This document shows positions 35,675 to 43,867 of a DNA stretch of 64,000 nt, piece by piece. The notes beneath the pieces were generated by a model. That model did not search any database, was not told where the DNA came from, and worked only from the letters and a program-made list of their open reading frames with translations. The position numbers and the translations under genes were made by a program. The stretch is from UBA6170 sp942491385 (GTDB lineage: Bacteria; Chloroflexota; Anaerolineae; Anaerolineales; Anaerolineaceae), in contig CALOAF010000005.1 in NCBI GenBank assembly GCA_942491385.1, positions 186,001 to 250,000 of the forward strand. Reading direction: 5' to 3'. How positions within the stretch are numbered: the stretch's first letter is position 1; each line of letters opens with the position of its first letter.

Positions 35675-36405
35675 CACTCAACATTGCACATCGTGGTTTT
35701 TCTGGACAATTTCCTGAGAATACGCTGCTGGCTTTTCAGGAAGCTCTCACTGTGGGTGTAGACGCCATTGAATTAGATGTTCAACTCTCAAAAGATGGCG
35801 AAATCATGGTCTTCCATGATGAGGAACTTTCCCGAATCACCGATCAGAAAGGTTTGCTGAAAGACTATACTTTCGCTGGGTTACGAGAATTGGATGCATC
35901 AGGACAATATAAAGGGATTTTCGGTAAACAGCTGATTCCGACCCTCTCTGAATACTTGGAATTGACCGCAAACAAAAATATCCTTACCTTCCTAGAGTTG
36001 AAAAACGGGATATTGCCCTATCCATTACTGGAAGAAAAAGTAGCCAGTTGCCTTAAGCAATTTAACCGCCAGGAAGGCACTGTCCTCTTTTCAGCCAACC
36101 ATCCTTCGGTAAAGTATTTTGGGACTTTGGCAGCAGATGTTCAACTTCTCTTCCCATTTGACAATTGGATTTTCGGATATGGATCTTATTGCTACACACA
36201 TAGTATCAGCGCCTGCATGCCTTACTACCGGGCATTGACACCTAAGGTTGTGGCAGAGATTAAATCATTTAATATCTCCATCTATCCCTGGACAGTGGAT
36301 GAACCTGACGACTTTCAGACTCTGTTGTCATTGGGTGTGGATGGCATTCTCACCAACCGTCCTGATCGTTTGAAAAATATTCTGAAGACTGAAAAATCTT
36401 CTTAA
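35671..36405 (+). CDS. Glycerophosphodiester phosphodiesterase 2 (GDPD/UgpQ-like)
   Basis: 244 residues, start ATG 35671 overlapping the stop of the first GDPD by 4 bp. Catalytic set: IAHRGFSGQFPENT, IELDVQLSKDGE, VFHDEELSRITD and FLELKNG. It is a diverged tandem copy of the preceding gene with a different C-terminal half (SISACMPYYRALT), suggesting different head-group preference. Cytoplasmic. Its stop directly abuts the stop of the convergent eutL gene with no bases between. Confidence 0.92.
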   Translation: MTLNIAHRGFSGQFPENTLLAFQEALTVGVDAIELDVQLSKDGEIMVFHDEELSRITDQKGLLKDYTFAGLRELDASGQYKGIFGKQLIPTLSEYLELTANKNILTFLELKNGILPYPLLEEKVASCLKQFNRQEGTVLFSANHPSVKYFGTLAADVQLLFPFDNWIFGYGSYCYTHSISACMPYYRALTPKVVAEIKSFNISIYPWTVDEPDDFQTLLSLGVDGILTNRPDRLKNILKTEKSS

Positions 36406-37062
36406 TTAATAGGAAATTGGCCGACTGGCAACATCCAACACCATCTCCTGGAATGCCAGGGCTGCTGCCTGACAGGCTGACTGATCGCCGGTGAGAATTG
36501 CACCCATGAAGTTTGTCTCAGATGGGGGTGGTGTGTAGGATACAATTTCCACCGCTGCCGCTTTCAAGGCTGCATCAAGCGCAAGAACCCCTTCTAATGG
36601 TGGGGCGATCAGGTAAGCAATCGGTGATCCCAGTGGTATTCCGCAAACTTTAGATAGGTAGGAGCCAGTCTGTGAGATGACGTGCGGAAAAAAGGCGATA
36701 GAATCATCCTGATTGGCAGAATACCACAGGGCACGCACGGTCAAGTATTGTGTTGCTGCTTCCAGTCCTGCACGCACTTCATCCGGATCTGGACCGGCAA
36801 ACATGGCAATGATCTCACCAGAAAGCGGCCCGGAAGCGTGTCGGGAACCAGCAAAAAACGAGTGGGCATATACAACTTCCACATTTGCTTTTTTGGTGGC
36901 TTCATCGATTGAAACATAGGTTGCATCATCATTGTCAGAGGTTAAAATGCCTAAACTGCGCTGGTCTGGCCTTAATCCGAGGACTCTGGCGTAATCTGGC
37001 GCTACCTGCGAGATTAATCGCACTGCCAGTGGTTTTGCGTGAATAGGGTCTAAGATTGCCAT
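36406..37062 (-). CDS. eutL: Ethanolamine microcompartment shell protein EutL
   Basis: 218 residues, the expected length for EutL (tandem BMC-domain trimer with a gated central pore). Recognisable blocks include DNDDATYVSIDEATKKANVEVVYAHSFFAGS, FFPHVISQTGSYLSKVCGIP and a C-terminal PPPSETNFMGAILTGDQSACQAA. It is the last gene of eutA-eutB-eutC-eutL, 12 bp after eutC with an AAGGAG site. No other shell proteins (EutM, EutN, EutS, EutK) are encoded in this window, so a complete compartment would need genes elsewhere. Confidence 0.92.
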   Translation of the reverse strand: MAILDPIHAKPLAVRLISQVAPDYARVLGLRPDQRSLGILTSDNDDATYVSIDEATKKANVEVVYAHSFFAGSRHASGPLSGEIIAMFAGPDPDEVRAGLEAATQYLTVRALWYSANQDDSIAFFPHVISQTGSYLSKVCGIPLGSPIAYLIAPPLEGVLALDAALKAAAVEIVSYTPPPSETNFMGAILTGDQSACQAAALAFQEMVLDVASRPISY

Positions 37063-37074
37063 GGTTTACTCCTT

Positions 37075-38007
37075 TTATTCAACTAGCTTTGATTTCACAC
37101 CAGAAGCCTGGTTTTTGATCATTTTTTTGGCCATTTGAATTGCATAAGCACCGGCTTCCAAAGGATTGGTACCGCCGCCATCAAAAATATTACAGATGAC
37201 TTCCCGATTTGCATCGGTTTGTCCACTGCCTGGACGAAAAGCCATATAAGCACTCATCGACTCAGCGCGACCCAAACCGGGACGTTCCCCGATTAATAGG
37301 ATCAAAACATCCGGTTTGATTAGATCTCCGATATCATTCATTATCCCCACCCGGCAACATTGAATAAAGAAAGGCGTGCCGAGTGACAATCCAGCGGTTT
37401 TGCAACCCGCCTCTAACACAGGAAAAATTTTTGGCAGGTTGATATCGATTGCAAAGGCACTCAAACCATCCCCAACACATAGCTGAATATTGGGAGATTT
37501 GACACATTTTTCCTGAATCGTTTCCCGTGCTTCCTCACTCAATCGACGGCCCAGGTCAGGCCGTAAAAGATATTGTTCTTTTCCTTCAGTGATTTGAGAC
37601 TGCACTGAAAAAAGGTTGAATTGCGCCAAGATTTGAGGATCTACATCCCGATACAAGGTATCCTGGGTTACAGCCAGGTCACTCTGGAATAATAATAAAG
37701 ATTTTGTTGGTAAGCGTGTTCCAGCTCGCCCGCCACCGATCCTGGCTGTGGTGGTGGAGATTAAGGCTGGTAACCCTTCCACATCCTCCGGATCAACCAC
37801 CCCAGGAATTTGACGCATTTCCTCCGTCGTCGGGTCGGGTAAATCAATCGAGATAAAAGATTGGGAACCAGGTATTTCCGTTTGTTGGTTGGTTTGATTG
37901 GAAATGGGAACAGCAATACTTTGTTCAGAGATTTCCTTGCGATTCTCCTGATTAATCTCTTTTAAGATTTCTTCGACCAATGCCTGCAATTGCTCTTTAT
38001 CCATCAT
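37075..38007 (-). CDS. eutC: Ethanolamine ammonia-lyase small subunit EutC
   Basis: 310 residues. The C-terminal two-thirds (RIGGGRAGTRLPTKSLLLFQSDLA, VGDGLSAFAI, LIGERPGLG, SMSAYMAFRPG) are typical of the light subunit, which helps form the adenosylcobalamin site. The first 19 residues (MDKEQLQALVEEILKEI core) form an amphipathic helix joined by a long flexible linker, as in EutC proteins that are targeted to microcompartments. ATG 38007 follows the eutB stop by 5 bp, with the GTGAGG site overlapping that stop: translational coupling. Acts with EutB to split ethanolamine to acetaldehyde and ammonia. Confidence 0.93.
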   Translation of the reverse strand: MMDKEQLQALVEEILKEINQENRKEISEQSIAVPISNQTNQQTEIPGSQSFISIDLPDPTTEEMRQIPGVVDPEDVEGLPALISTTTARIGGGRAGTRLPTKSLLLFQSDLAVTQDTLYRDVDPQILAQFNLFSVQSQITEGKEQYLLRPDLGRRLSEEARETIQEKCVKSPNIQLCVGDGLSAFAIDINLPKIFPVLEAGCKTAGLSLGTPFFIQCCRVGIMNDIGDLIKPDVLILLIGERPGLGRAESMSAYMAFRPGSGQTDANREVICNIFDGGGTNPLEAGAYAIQMAKKMIKNQASGVKSKLVE

Positions 38008-38012
38008 TTACC

Positions 38013-39380
38013 TCACCGGGACAGGAAAAATGTAGGGTCACCTGCTTTGGGGGTGAGCTTCCCATTTTTCATTAACCCAATGGATTCCATCCAGGCTTCA
38101 AATTCCGGTGCTGGGCGTAAATTGAAAATATTACGAACAGCAGCCGTATCATGAAAGGATGTGGATTGGTATGATAACATCGAATCATCAGCCATGGGAA
38201 CGCCCATAAAAAAGTTGCAGCCAGCGGCTGTCAACAACACCATCAGGTTTTCAGCACTGTTTTGATCAGTTTTGGCATGGTTTGTATAACATACGTCGCA
38301 GCCCATGGAGATGCCGGTTAATTTGCCCATAAAATGATCTTCAAGACCGGCGCGATGAATTTGCTCGGTATTATATAAATATTCCGGTCCAATAAAACCT
38401 ACCACGGTATTGACCTGAAAAGGTTCATAGCGTTTCGCCAGACCATAGTTGCGTGCTTCCAGGGTTAATTGATCCCAACCATGATGAGCATTGGCGGAAA
38501 GAGCCGATCCCTGACCGGTTTCAAAATACATGTAATTTGGACCGGCGGGATAACAATATTTTTTTGCCATCTGATAGGCTTCATCCAGCATGCCAACCGA
38601 AATGCCAAAGGACTCATTCCCAGCCTGTGAACCACAGATCGATTGGAACACCAACCCCACCGGGGATCCGGATTGCATGCAGCGCATTTGCGTGGTTACA
38701 TGTGCCAGAACACAGGTCTGTGTGGGAACCTCCCAGGTTTTGATCACATCATAAGTCATATCCAATAATCGTGACACGGATGCATAACTATCATCGGATG
38801 GATTGATGCCAATCACCGAATCACCACTGCCAAATGAGAGCCCCTCATAGATGGATGCCCGGATCCCCTCGGGAGAATCCGTGGGATGGTTGGGCTGTAA
38901 ACGGCTGGATAATGTGCCCGGCAGTCCAATGGTATTAACACAATGGCGTACCACTCGAATCTTACTGGCTGCTAATACCAGATCCATGTTTGACATCAAT
39001 TTTGTTACCGCCGAAATGATTTCAGCAGTCAGTCCGTTGGAGATGCGTTTAATCTCGTCACCATCGGTTTCAATCGACAACAACCATTCTCGTAGTTCCC
39101 CAACGGTCCAATCCTTAATCTCTGAATAAATGGTCTGGTTAATTCCTTCCATGATCACCCGTGTAACCTCATCCTGGTCAGATGGCAACACTGGATTTTC
39201 GTACAATCCCCACAAAGGCACCTCTGCCAGCACCAATTTGGCAGCTGCCCGCTCTGCGGTGGTCTCAGCTGCCAGCCCCGCCAGTCGATCACCGGATTTT
39301 TCTTCGTTCGCCTTTCCCATTAAGGTGCGCAAATCCGGGAATTCATATTCTTTTCCAAACAATTTCGTACGTAAAATCAT
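38013..39380 (-). CDS. eutB: Ethanolamine ammonia-lyase large subunit EutB
   Basis: 455 residues, equal to known EutB (about 453). TIM-barrel catalytic subunit that binds ethanolamine and adenosylcobalamin; typical blocks are LSSRLQPNHPTDSPEGI, SVIGINPSDDS, FQSICGSQAGNESFGI, YFETGQGSALSANAHHG and DVCYTNHAKTDQNSAENL. Second gene of the eut operon: ribosome site GAGG before ATG 39380, 13 bp after eutA. The cofactor must be supplied by B12 uptake or synthesis genes outside the window. Confidence 0.95.
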   Translation of the reverse strand: MILRTKLFGKEYEFPDLRTLMGKANEEKSGDRLAGLAAETTAERAAAKLVLAEVPLWGLYENPVLPSDQDEVTRVIMEGINQTIYSEIKDWTVGELREWLLSIETDGDEIKRISNGLTAEIISAVTKLMSNMDLVLAASKIRVVRHCVNTIGLPGTLSSRLQPNHPTDSPEGIRASIYEGLSFGSGDSVIGINPSDDSYASVSRLLDMTYDVIKTWEVPTQTCVLAHVTTQMRCMQSGSPVGLVFQSICGSQAGNESFGISVGMLDEAYQMAKKYCYPAGPNYMYFETGQGSALSANAHHGWDQLTLEARNYGLAKRYEPFQVNTVVGFIGPEYLYNTEQIHRAGLEDHFMGKLTGISMGCDVCYTNHAKTDQNSAENLMVLLTAAGCNFFMGVPMADDSMLSYQSTSFHDTAAVRNIFNLRPAPEFEAWMESIGLMKNGKLTPKAGDPTFFLSR

Positions 39381-39393
39381 TGAATACCTCAGA

Positions 39394-40830
39394 TTAATGG
39401 TAAAAAATTAACGTTTTTACCACCAATGGCACCACCCTACCATCCATGAGTGGTGTTCCTATATCAATATAATCACCTTCATCCAGGCCGACCTGATCGA
39501 TCACCAATAATGGCCGCTCTTTTACGAGACCTTTGACTGTCTGACCCAGCACCTGTGCATAGTCTCGTTTGATGATCGCAATCAATGGACGTCCTGTTGG
39601 CAATGAATTGGCAAAAGATTCCAATCCCTGGGCTATCTGTACCAGTTGAGGGTAGTCTAACCTCAAATCCAATTCTAAAGAAATGGCAAATGGATCAACA
39701 ATCAGGTCAAGATCCCAGCGCACCAGTGCTTTTATAATAGCATCAGCAATCACATCTGGAAACAATTCTTTTCCTAATAGATCAGGCCGGATCACTGGGA
39801 CATTTTTCAATGGTAATATCGATTTTTCAGCCCATATGGTTGACCCTGACAAAGTTAACGTTTGCGAGCTGGCACCCAGGACTGTTGCCCGTTGGGTTTC
39901 GGCAGGTGGGATCACATTGTATGCCTTTATGGTTGCATTGGTTCGTAAACTTTGTGCCAATAATGGACCAATATCATCGTGGCGAATGACATCTGCAACC
40001 GAATTTAACACAACTGGTGAATAAAAATAATAACCAATCCCTCCGGAAAACATGACTGGTTTGCCCGTACCCGAAACCGGATTTGGTGCAGTCTGATACA
40101 GTTTTTCCGCCAGCGGCGAGGTTGTCCCTTCTATCAAATGAACGGTGATATCAGCCATGCAATTGGTCACACGGGTCAAATCACCCAAAGAAGGCTGCTC
40201 TCCTACGCGGATCTGAACCCCAGCTTCAGCGCAAATCCATTCTCCTGCAAGCGTGAGTGCCTTTACCACCCCATCCTTAAACTCAATCACCCTGCCGCCA
40301 TAATTCATTGCTGCAGAACCTACCAGATTTCCTTGCCGAAAGATAGCGCCGTTAGCGCTTCCGCCACCAATGTCAATATTAGAAACTGTGGTGAAATGCT
40401 GACGGGAATAACTGGCTGCACCGGATCCTCGTCCTGCGATCATCCCTTCGACATTTGGTCCGGCTACTGTGACGACAAAATCGCCAGCCAGATCAGCGAT
40501 TGCTTTCAATATCTGGTCAGCATTTTTTTTGCGGGCTGTTTCCCCGGTGATAATGACTGCCCCGGTCTCCACCTGATCAGGTGAAATTCCGGCCTTAATA
40601 TACTCATTTTTTAGAAATTCAACCAGACGCACCGCATCAATGGTTTCTGCGTCTTTCAGGGGAGTAAATACAATATCACTTTCATATAAAACTTTGCGAT
40701 TAATAATGTCAACTTTGGGAATTTGCCCGGCACGGGCAATCTCCACCAGCGATAATTCACTGAAGATTACCTGGGTCGTGGTAGTGCCGATATCAATTCC
40801 AACACTAACAATGTCGTGTGCGCTTTTCAC
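39394..40830 (-). CDS. eutA: Ethanolamine ammonia-lyase reactivating factor EutA
   Basis: 478 residues, actin-like ATPase fold: VGIDIGTTTTQVIFSELSLVEIARAG at the N-terminus (phosphate-1 motif) and SNIDIGGGSANGAIF (phosphate-2 motif). EutA swaps damaged cobalamin out of EutBC using ATP. The start is GTG 40830 with an AAAGGG site 8 nt upstream. It heads the minus-strand operon eutA-eutB-eutC-eutL. The 349-bp upstream interval shows no cobalamin-riboswitch box that I can find, and no EutV/EutW regulators are adjacent, so regulation is unclear. Confidence 0.93.
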   Translation of the reverse strand: MKSAHDIVSVGIDIGTTTTQVIFSELSLVEIARAGQIPKVDIINRKVLYESDIVFTPLKDAETIDAVRLVEFLKNEYIKAGISPDQVETGAVIITGETARKKNADQILKAIADLAGDFVVTVAGPNVEGMIAGRGSGAASYSRQHFTTVSNIDIGGGSANGAIFRQGNLVGSAAMNYGGRVIEFKDGVVKALTLAGEWICAEAGVQIRVGEQPSLGDLTRVTNCMADITVHLIEGTTSPLAEKLYQTAPNPVSGTGKPVMFSGGIGYYFYSPVVLNSVADVIRHDDIGPLLAQSLRTNATIKAYNVIPPAETQRATVLGASSQTLTLSGSTIWAEKSILPLKNVPVIRPDLLGKELFPDVIADAIIKALVRWDLDLIVDPFAISLELDLRLDYPQLVQIAQGLESFANSLPTGRPLIAIIKRDYAQVLGQTVKGLVKERPLLVIDQVGLDEGDYIDIGTPLMDGRVVPLVVKTLIFYH

Positions 40831-41179
40831 AAGTTAACCCTTTCAAAACATAACCTCAAATCCTATCTGAAATAGATCTCTCACCCAGAGGATATCAGCT
40901 TTCAAGGTAACTAGATATTTCCATGATAAATCCAATTTACAACAAAAAAACCTACATCACCTTTTGGCGGTTGTTACAAGTGCTTCCTACCTAATTATAT
41001 GAATTTAAAGGAAAAATGCCTTATCAAAGCGAGTAAATTTTTATATTGTGGACAAACCCCTCACTAATCCTGATATAAATACTTGCATTATTAAATTCGA
41101 GAATTGTATACTCAATGCAACCCATTCCTCTCACCTCAAACCAATTATTGTAGACAATCAAATAGAAGGAGAATTGCTT
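40831..41179. other. Divergent regulatory interval between eutA and the SPFH genes
   Basis: 349 bp with no gene. It contains the eutA ribosome site (AAAGGG), a plus-strand promoter at 41083-41112, and the AGAAGGAGA site of the SPFH gene. No B12 box, attenuator or other known leader was recognised on the eutA side. Confidence 0.5.
41083..41112 (+). promoter_or_regulatory. Promoter of the SPFH gene pair
   Basis: TTGCAT at 41083-41088, an 18-bp spacer and TATACT at 41107-41112. Its position downstream of an earlier possible start (41048) supports translation from ATG 41180. Confidence 0.6.
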
Positions 41180-42157
41180 ATGAACATATTATTAGGAATT
41201 ATCATCGGATTTGGTGTATGGTTTACTTTTCGCTATATTTTGACCTCATTTTTCACCGTGGATCAGAATGAACGCGCAGTGAAAACAAAATTTGGTCGGG
41301 CAGAACGGATGGGGGATAATATGACCATCAACTCCCCGTTAGCGGATATGTTGACTGAAGAACATAAAAAACGATACAACTTTCCGCTCGTAAAAGTGAT
41401 GCAACCCGGCGGTCCATATTTCAAATGGCCTTGGGAAAAAGTTTACAAAGTATCTGTAGCGACGCAAACAATCAATATGGCTTATGACCCGGATGAACCC
41501 AAAGCTAATTCAGGTGGTACTGTATTAGAAGCGGTGACCAAAGATCAACTCAATACCGGCCTTACCGGGCAAATCCGTTACCGAATTGCAGAAAACAACT
41601 TGTATGCCTATTTATTCGGGGTAAAAAATCCCATTTCCCACGTCATGGGATACTTCGTCTCAGTCCTGCGGGAAAGAATCGCCAGCTTCGAAGCTCCACA
41701 GACACCGATTAATCTTGACAGTGATACCAGCATTGTGACAGGTGTATCCATTAATGATCTCCGTAAGAATCTGCGGGATTTGAATGATCATATGGAGCGG
41801 GAATGTGGCTCATCTGTTGCACGCTATGGAATCCTGCTAGATGCATCGCTGATCACCGGAATCGACCCGCCCAATGAGGTTGAATCTGCGTTGGCAGCAA
41901 TCAACACAGCACATAATCAGGTATCCTCGGATATCAGTCTGGCGCAGGCATTAGCAGATCAGAAGATTGTTCAATCCAGACGGGCAGTGGAGATTGAGAC
42001 ACTTAACGCCCAGGCAGAAGTGGAACCATTAAAAGCCCTGGCAGAACAATTGCGCATTTTAAAGAGCAGTGGAACGGGAGCTTTGGCGGCCTATGTTCGG
42101 AATGTGCGTATGCGGTTATTCTCGCATGCACAACAAATCGTACGGGAGGTGAAATAA
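41180..42157 (+). CDS. SPFH/Band 7 membrane protein 1 (HflK/prohibitin-like)
   Basis: 325 residues from ATG 41180 (AGAAGGAGA site and promoter placement). One N-terminal helix (residues 2-24) is followed by the Band 7 domain from about residue 25 (FTVDQNERAVKTKFGRAER), a QTINMAYDPDEPKANSGGTVLEAVTKDQLNTGLTG-type core and a C-terminal coiled coil rich in Ala and Glu (residues 225-310). Such proteins oligomerise in cages or microdomains in the membrane and control proteases or lipid order. Stop overlaps the start of the second SPFH gene by one base (TAATG), so they are probably made as a hetero-oligomer. Confidence 0.85.
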   Translation: MNILLGIIIGFGVWFTFRYILTSFFTVDQNERAVKTKFGRAERMGDNMTINSPLADMLTEEHKKRYNFPLVKVMQPGGPYFKWPWEKVYKVSVATQTINMAYDPDEPKANSGGTVLEAVTKDQLNTGLTGQIRYRIAENNLYAYLFGVKNPISHVMGYFVSVLRERIASFEAPQTPINLDSDTSIVTGVSINDLRKNLRDLNDHMERECGSSVARYGILLDASLITGIDPPNEVESALAAINTAHNQVSSDISLAQALADQKIVQSRRAVEIETLNAQAEVEPLKALAEQLRILKSSGTGALAAYVRNVRMRLFSHAQQIVREVK

Positions 42158-43059
42158 TGAGTCCCTTTTTGGAAATGATCATTGCCGCTGTTGTAACATT
42201 TTTTGCCATGTGGATTCTGATGCCACTCTTCTTGCTCTTCATCCGCCTAATCGGCCTTTACACCGTTGTCAATGAAGGCACATGCCAGGTTTTTATCCTG
42301 TTTGGTAAGGTAATCGGAATTCTCAAGGAGCCTGGCCTGCATATTCTGCCCTTTAAAATTGGTCCAGGCGCATTTTTGGTGAATTGGTTTGGAAGCCGTA
42401 AAATATTGGACTTGCGTCTGGATCAACAATATCTGCGTAGTAATCCAGTCAATTCAGAAGAAGGTGCACCGATGGGCGTTGGGATCTGGTATGAGATGTA
42501 TATCAGTGATCCTGTCGCATATCTATTTAAAAACGCGGACCCACGCGGATCCCTGGCAGCTAACGTCAGTAATGCCGTGGTACGCTCCTTAAGTAACATG
42601 CCGTTAGATCAGATGTTAATCGATCGGCATCAGATGAGCCGCACGGTTCGGGAAGAGGTCTCCCCTCGCTCGCATGAATGGGGGTACAAGTTAGGCTCGA
42701 CCTATATCCGCAAGGTCCATTTCCGTGATATTGGCATGATCCGCCAGATTGAGGAAAAAGTGGTTAACCGCTTGCGGCAAGTCACCTCTGCCATCAGACA
42801 GGATGGTGCAAACCAGGTAAATATCATCGCTGGCACTGCTGAACGCCTGGCTGCCGTAGAATTTGCAAAAGCAGGTGCCATTCGTCCAAAAATCGTGGGT
42901 GAGGCCATGCAACAAATTACCAGCGACCCTGAAGTAGGCAATGCCATGTTTGAGATCCTTGAAATGCAGAAATTATTGGAAAACAAAGGTCATTTGACGC
43001 TGGTTCCTCCAGGAAGTGACTTGCTTAATCAATTGATAGTGGCTGGTTCTACGAAATAA
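42157..43059 (+). CDS. SPFH/Band 7 membrane protein 2
   Basis: 300 residues. N-terminal helix (residues 4-30), then a Band 7 domain (VVNEGTCQVFILFGKVIGILKEPGLHILPF, GSRKILDLRLDQQYLRS, REEVSPRSHEWGYKLGS) and a C-terminal coiled-coil region. Translationally coupled to the first SPFH gene (TAATG). The two differ strongly in sequence, matching the paired HflK/HflC or prohibitin pattern. No FtsH gene is nearby. Confidence 0.85.
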   Translation: MSPFLEMIIAAVVTFFAMWILMPLFLLFIRLIGLYTVVNEGTCQVFILFGKVIGILKEPGLHILPFKIGPGAFLVNWFGSRKILDLRLDQQYLRSNPVNSEEGAPMGVGIWYEMYISDPVAYLFKNADPRGSLAANVSNAVVRSLSNMPLDQMLIDRHQMSRTVREEVSPRSHEWGYKLGSTYIRKVHFRDIGMIRQIEEKVVNRLRQVTSAIRQDGANQVNIIAGTAERLAAVEFAKAGAIRPKIVGEAMQQITSDPEVGNAMFEILEMQKLLENKGHLTLVPPGSDLLNQLIVAGSTK

Positions 43060-43083
43060 ATACACAAAACACTTAGTTGGTAG

Positions 43084-43111
43084 TCAGCGGGAGTTAGTTA
43101 ACTCCCGTTGA
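43084..43111. terminator. Bidirectional hairpin between convergent genes
   Basis: Stem CGGGAGTTA / TAACTCCCG with a 2-nt centre, extended outward by four more pairs (one G-U), between the SPFH gene and the convergent kinase gene. The T tract is weak on both sides. Confidence 0.55.
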
Positions 43112-43115
43112 CACC

Positions 43116-43745
43116 TTAAATATGGTTCCTATAAAGATAATCCAAAAACTGTTCAACCGATGTATTGTCGTCACGATGCAGACTGGGTGCTATGGTTAAT
43201 TGAGCCAATTCTTTGTAATTCTGCTCTCTGGATTTGATCAATTGAGGATAGCAGCGAGCAAAGGTCTCTTGACGAGATTCCAGAGCGAGCGGTTGAAAGA
43301 ACCCATTCCAAATGATCGCGACCGGATTTTCAAGATAATATTTCAACATCCGCTCAAAATCCTGCGAGGTGATATCGAGATAAACCATCCGGGTCAATTT
43401 GCTGATTGTATCCAGAATTATGGGTTGCATATAAATAACACTGCCTGTTGAATCGATGACAATATTTTCGAGATCATCGGCAATTTTCATATACGCAATG
43501 ATTTCTTTCAATACTTCTTCTTCAGCCTGCAAATACTGGCTTGCATGCTCTGCATGCGTCGCTTCATCCGGATAGCCTACCCATTGGTGCATATCAAATG
43601 CAGTTGTTGCAGAAAATCCCATTTGTCGAGCGAGGCGCAACGTGATCAAATCGTCACACCCAAAACGTGTGAAGCCTTCAGATTCAAGTTTTTTAGACCA
43701 GTATGATTTTCCCGTTCCAGACATGCCAATCAGGGTTAGAAACAC
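43116..43745 (-). CDS. P-loop kinase-like ATPase (shikimate/adenylate-kinase type)
   Basis: 209 residues from GTG 43745, chosen because a GAGG site lies about 8 nt upstream and the P-loop then falls at the usual place near the N-terminus. Walker A IGMSGTGKSYW at about residues 6-16, followed by a KKLESEGFTRFGCDDLI helix-strand. The C-terminal half is helical. The small-molecule substrate is unknown, and a longer frame reaching 43805 cannot be excluded. Single gene. Confidence 0.75.
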   Translation of the reverse strand: MFLTLIGMSGTGKSYWSKKLESEGFTRFGCDDLITLRLARQMGFSATTAFDMHQWVGYPDEATHAEHASQYLQAEEEVLKEIIAYMKIADDLENIVIDSTGSVIYMQPIILDTISKLTRMVYLDITSQDFERMLKYYLENPVAIIWNGFFQPLALESRQETFARCYPQLIKSREQNYKELAQLTIAPSLHRDDNTSVEQFLDYLYRNHI

Positions 43746-43802
43746 GGTAAGTACCTCATTTTTTGGGTTATTATAGCATCCACTTGAAAATAAATCAGAC
43801 GA

Positions 43803-43840
43803 CAAAAAAAGTTCTCAAAGGGGTGCAATCCTTTGAGAAC
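43803..43840 (-). terminator. Rho-independent terminator of the LCP gene
   Basis: Perfect 11-bp stem GTTCTCAAAGG / CCTTTGAGAAC (43811-43821 and 43830-43840) with an 8-nt loop; on the minus strand it is followed by seven T. Confidence 0.88.
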
Positions 43841-43867
43841 AACATGAATCTAGCCTAAACCGGATTC

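Noticed and set aside
40831..41179. Cobalamin riboswitch upstream of eutA
   Set aside because: No B12-box sequence on the eutA strand and no convincing compact fold seen by eye; a covariance-model search would be decisive.
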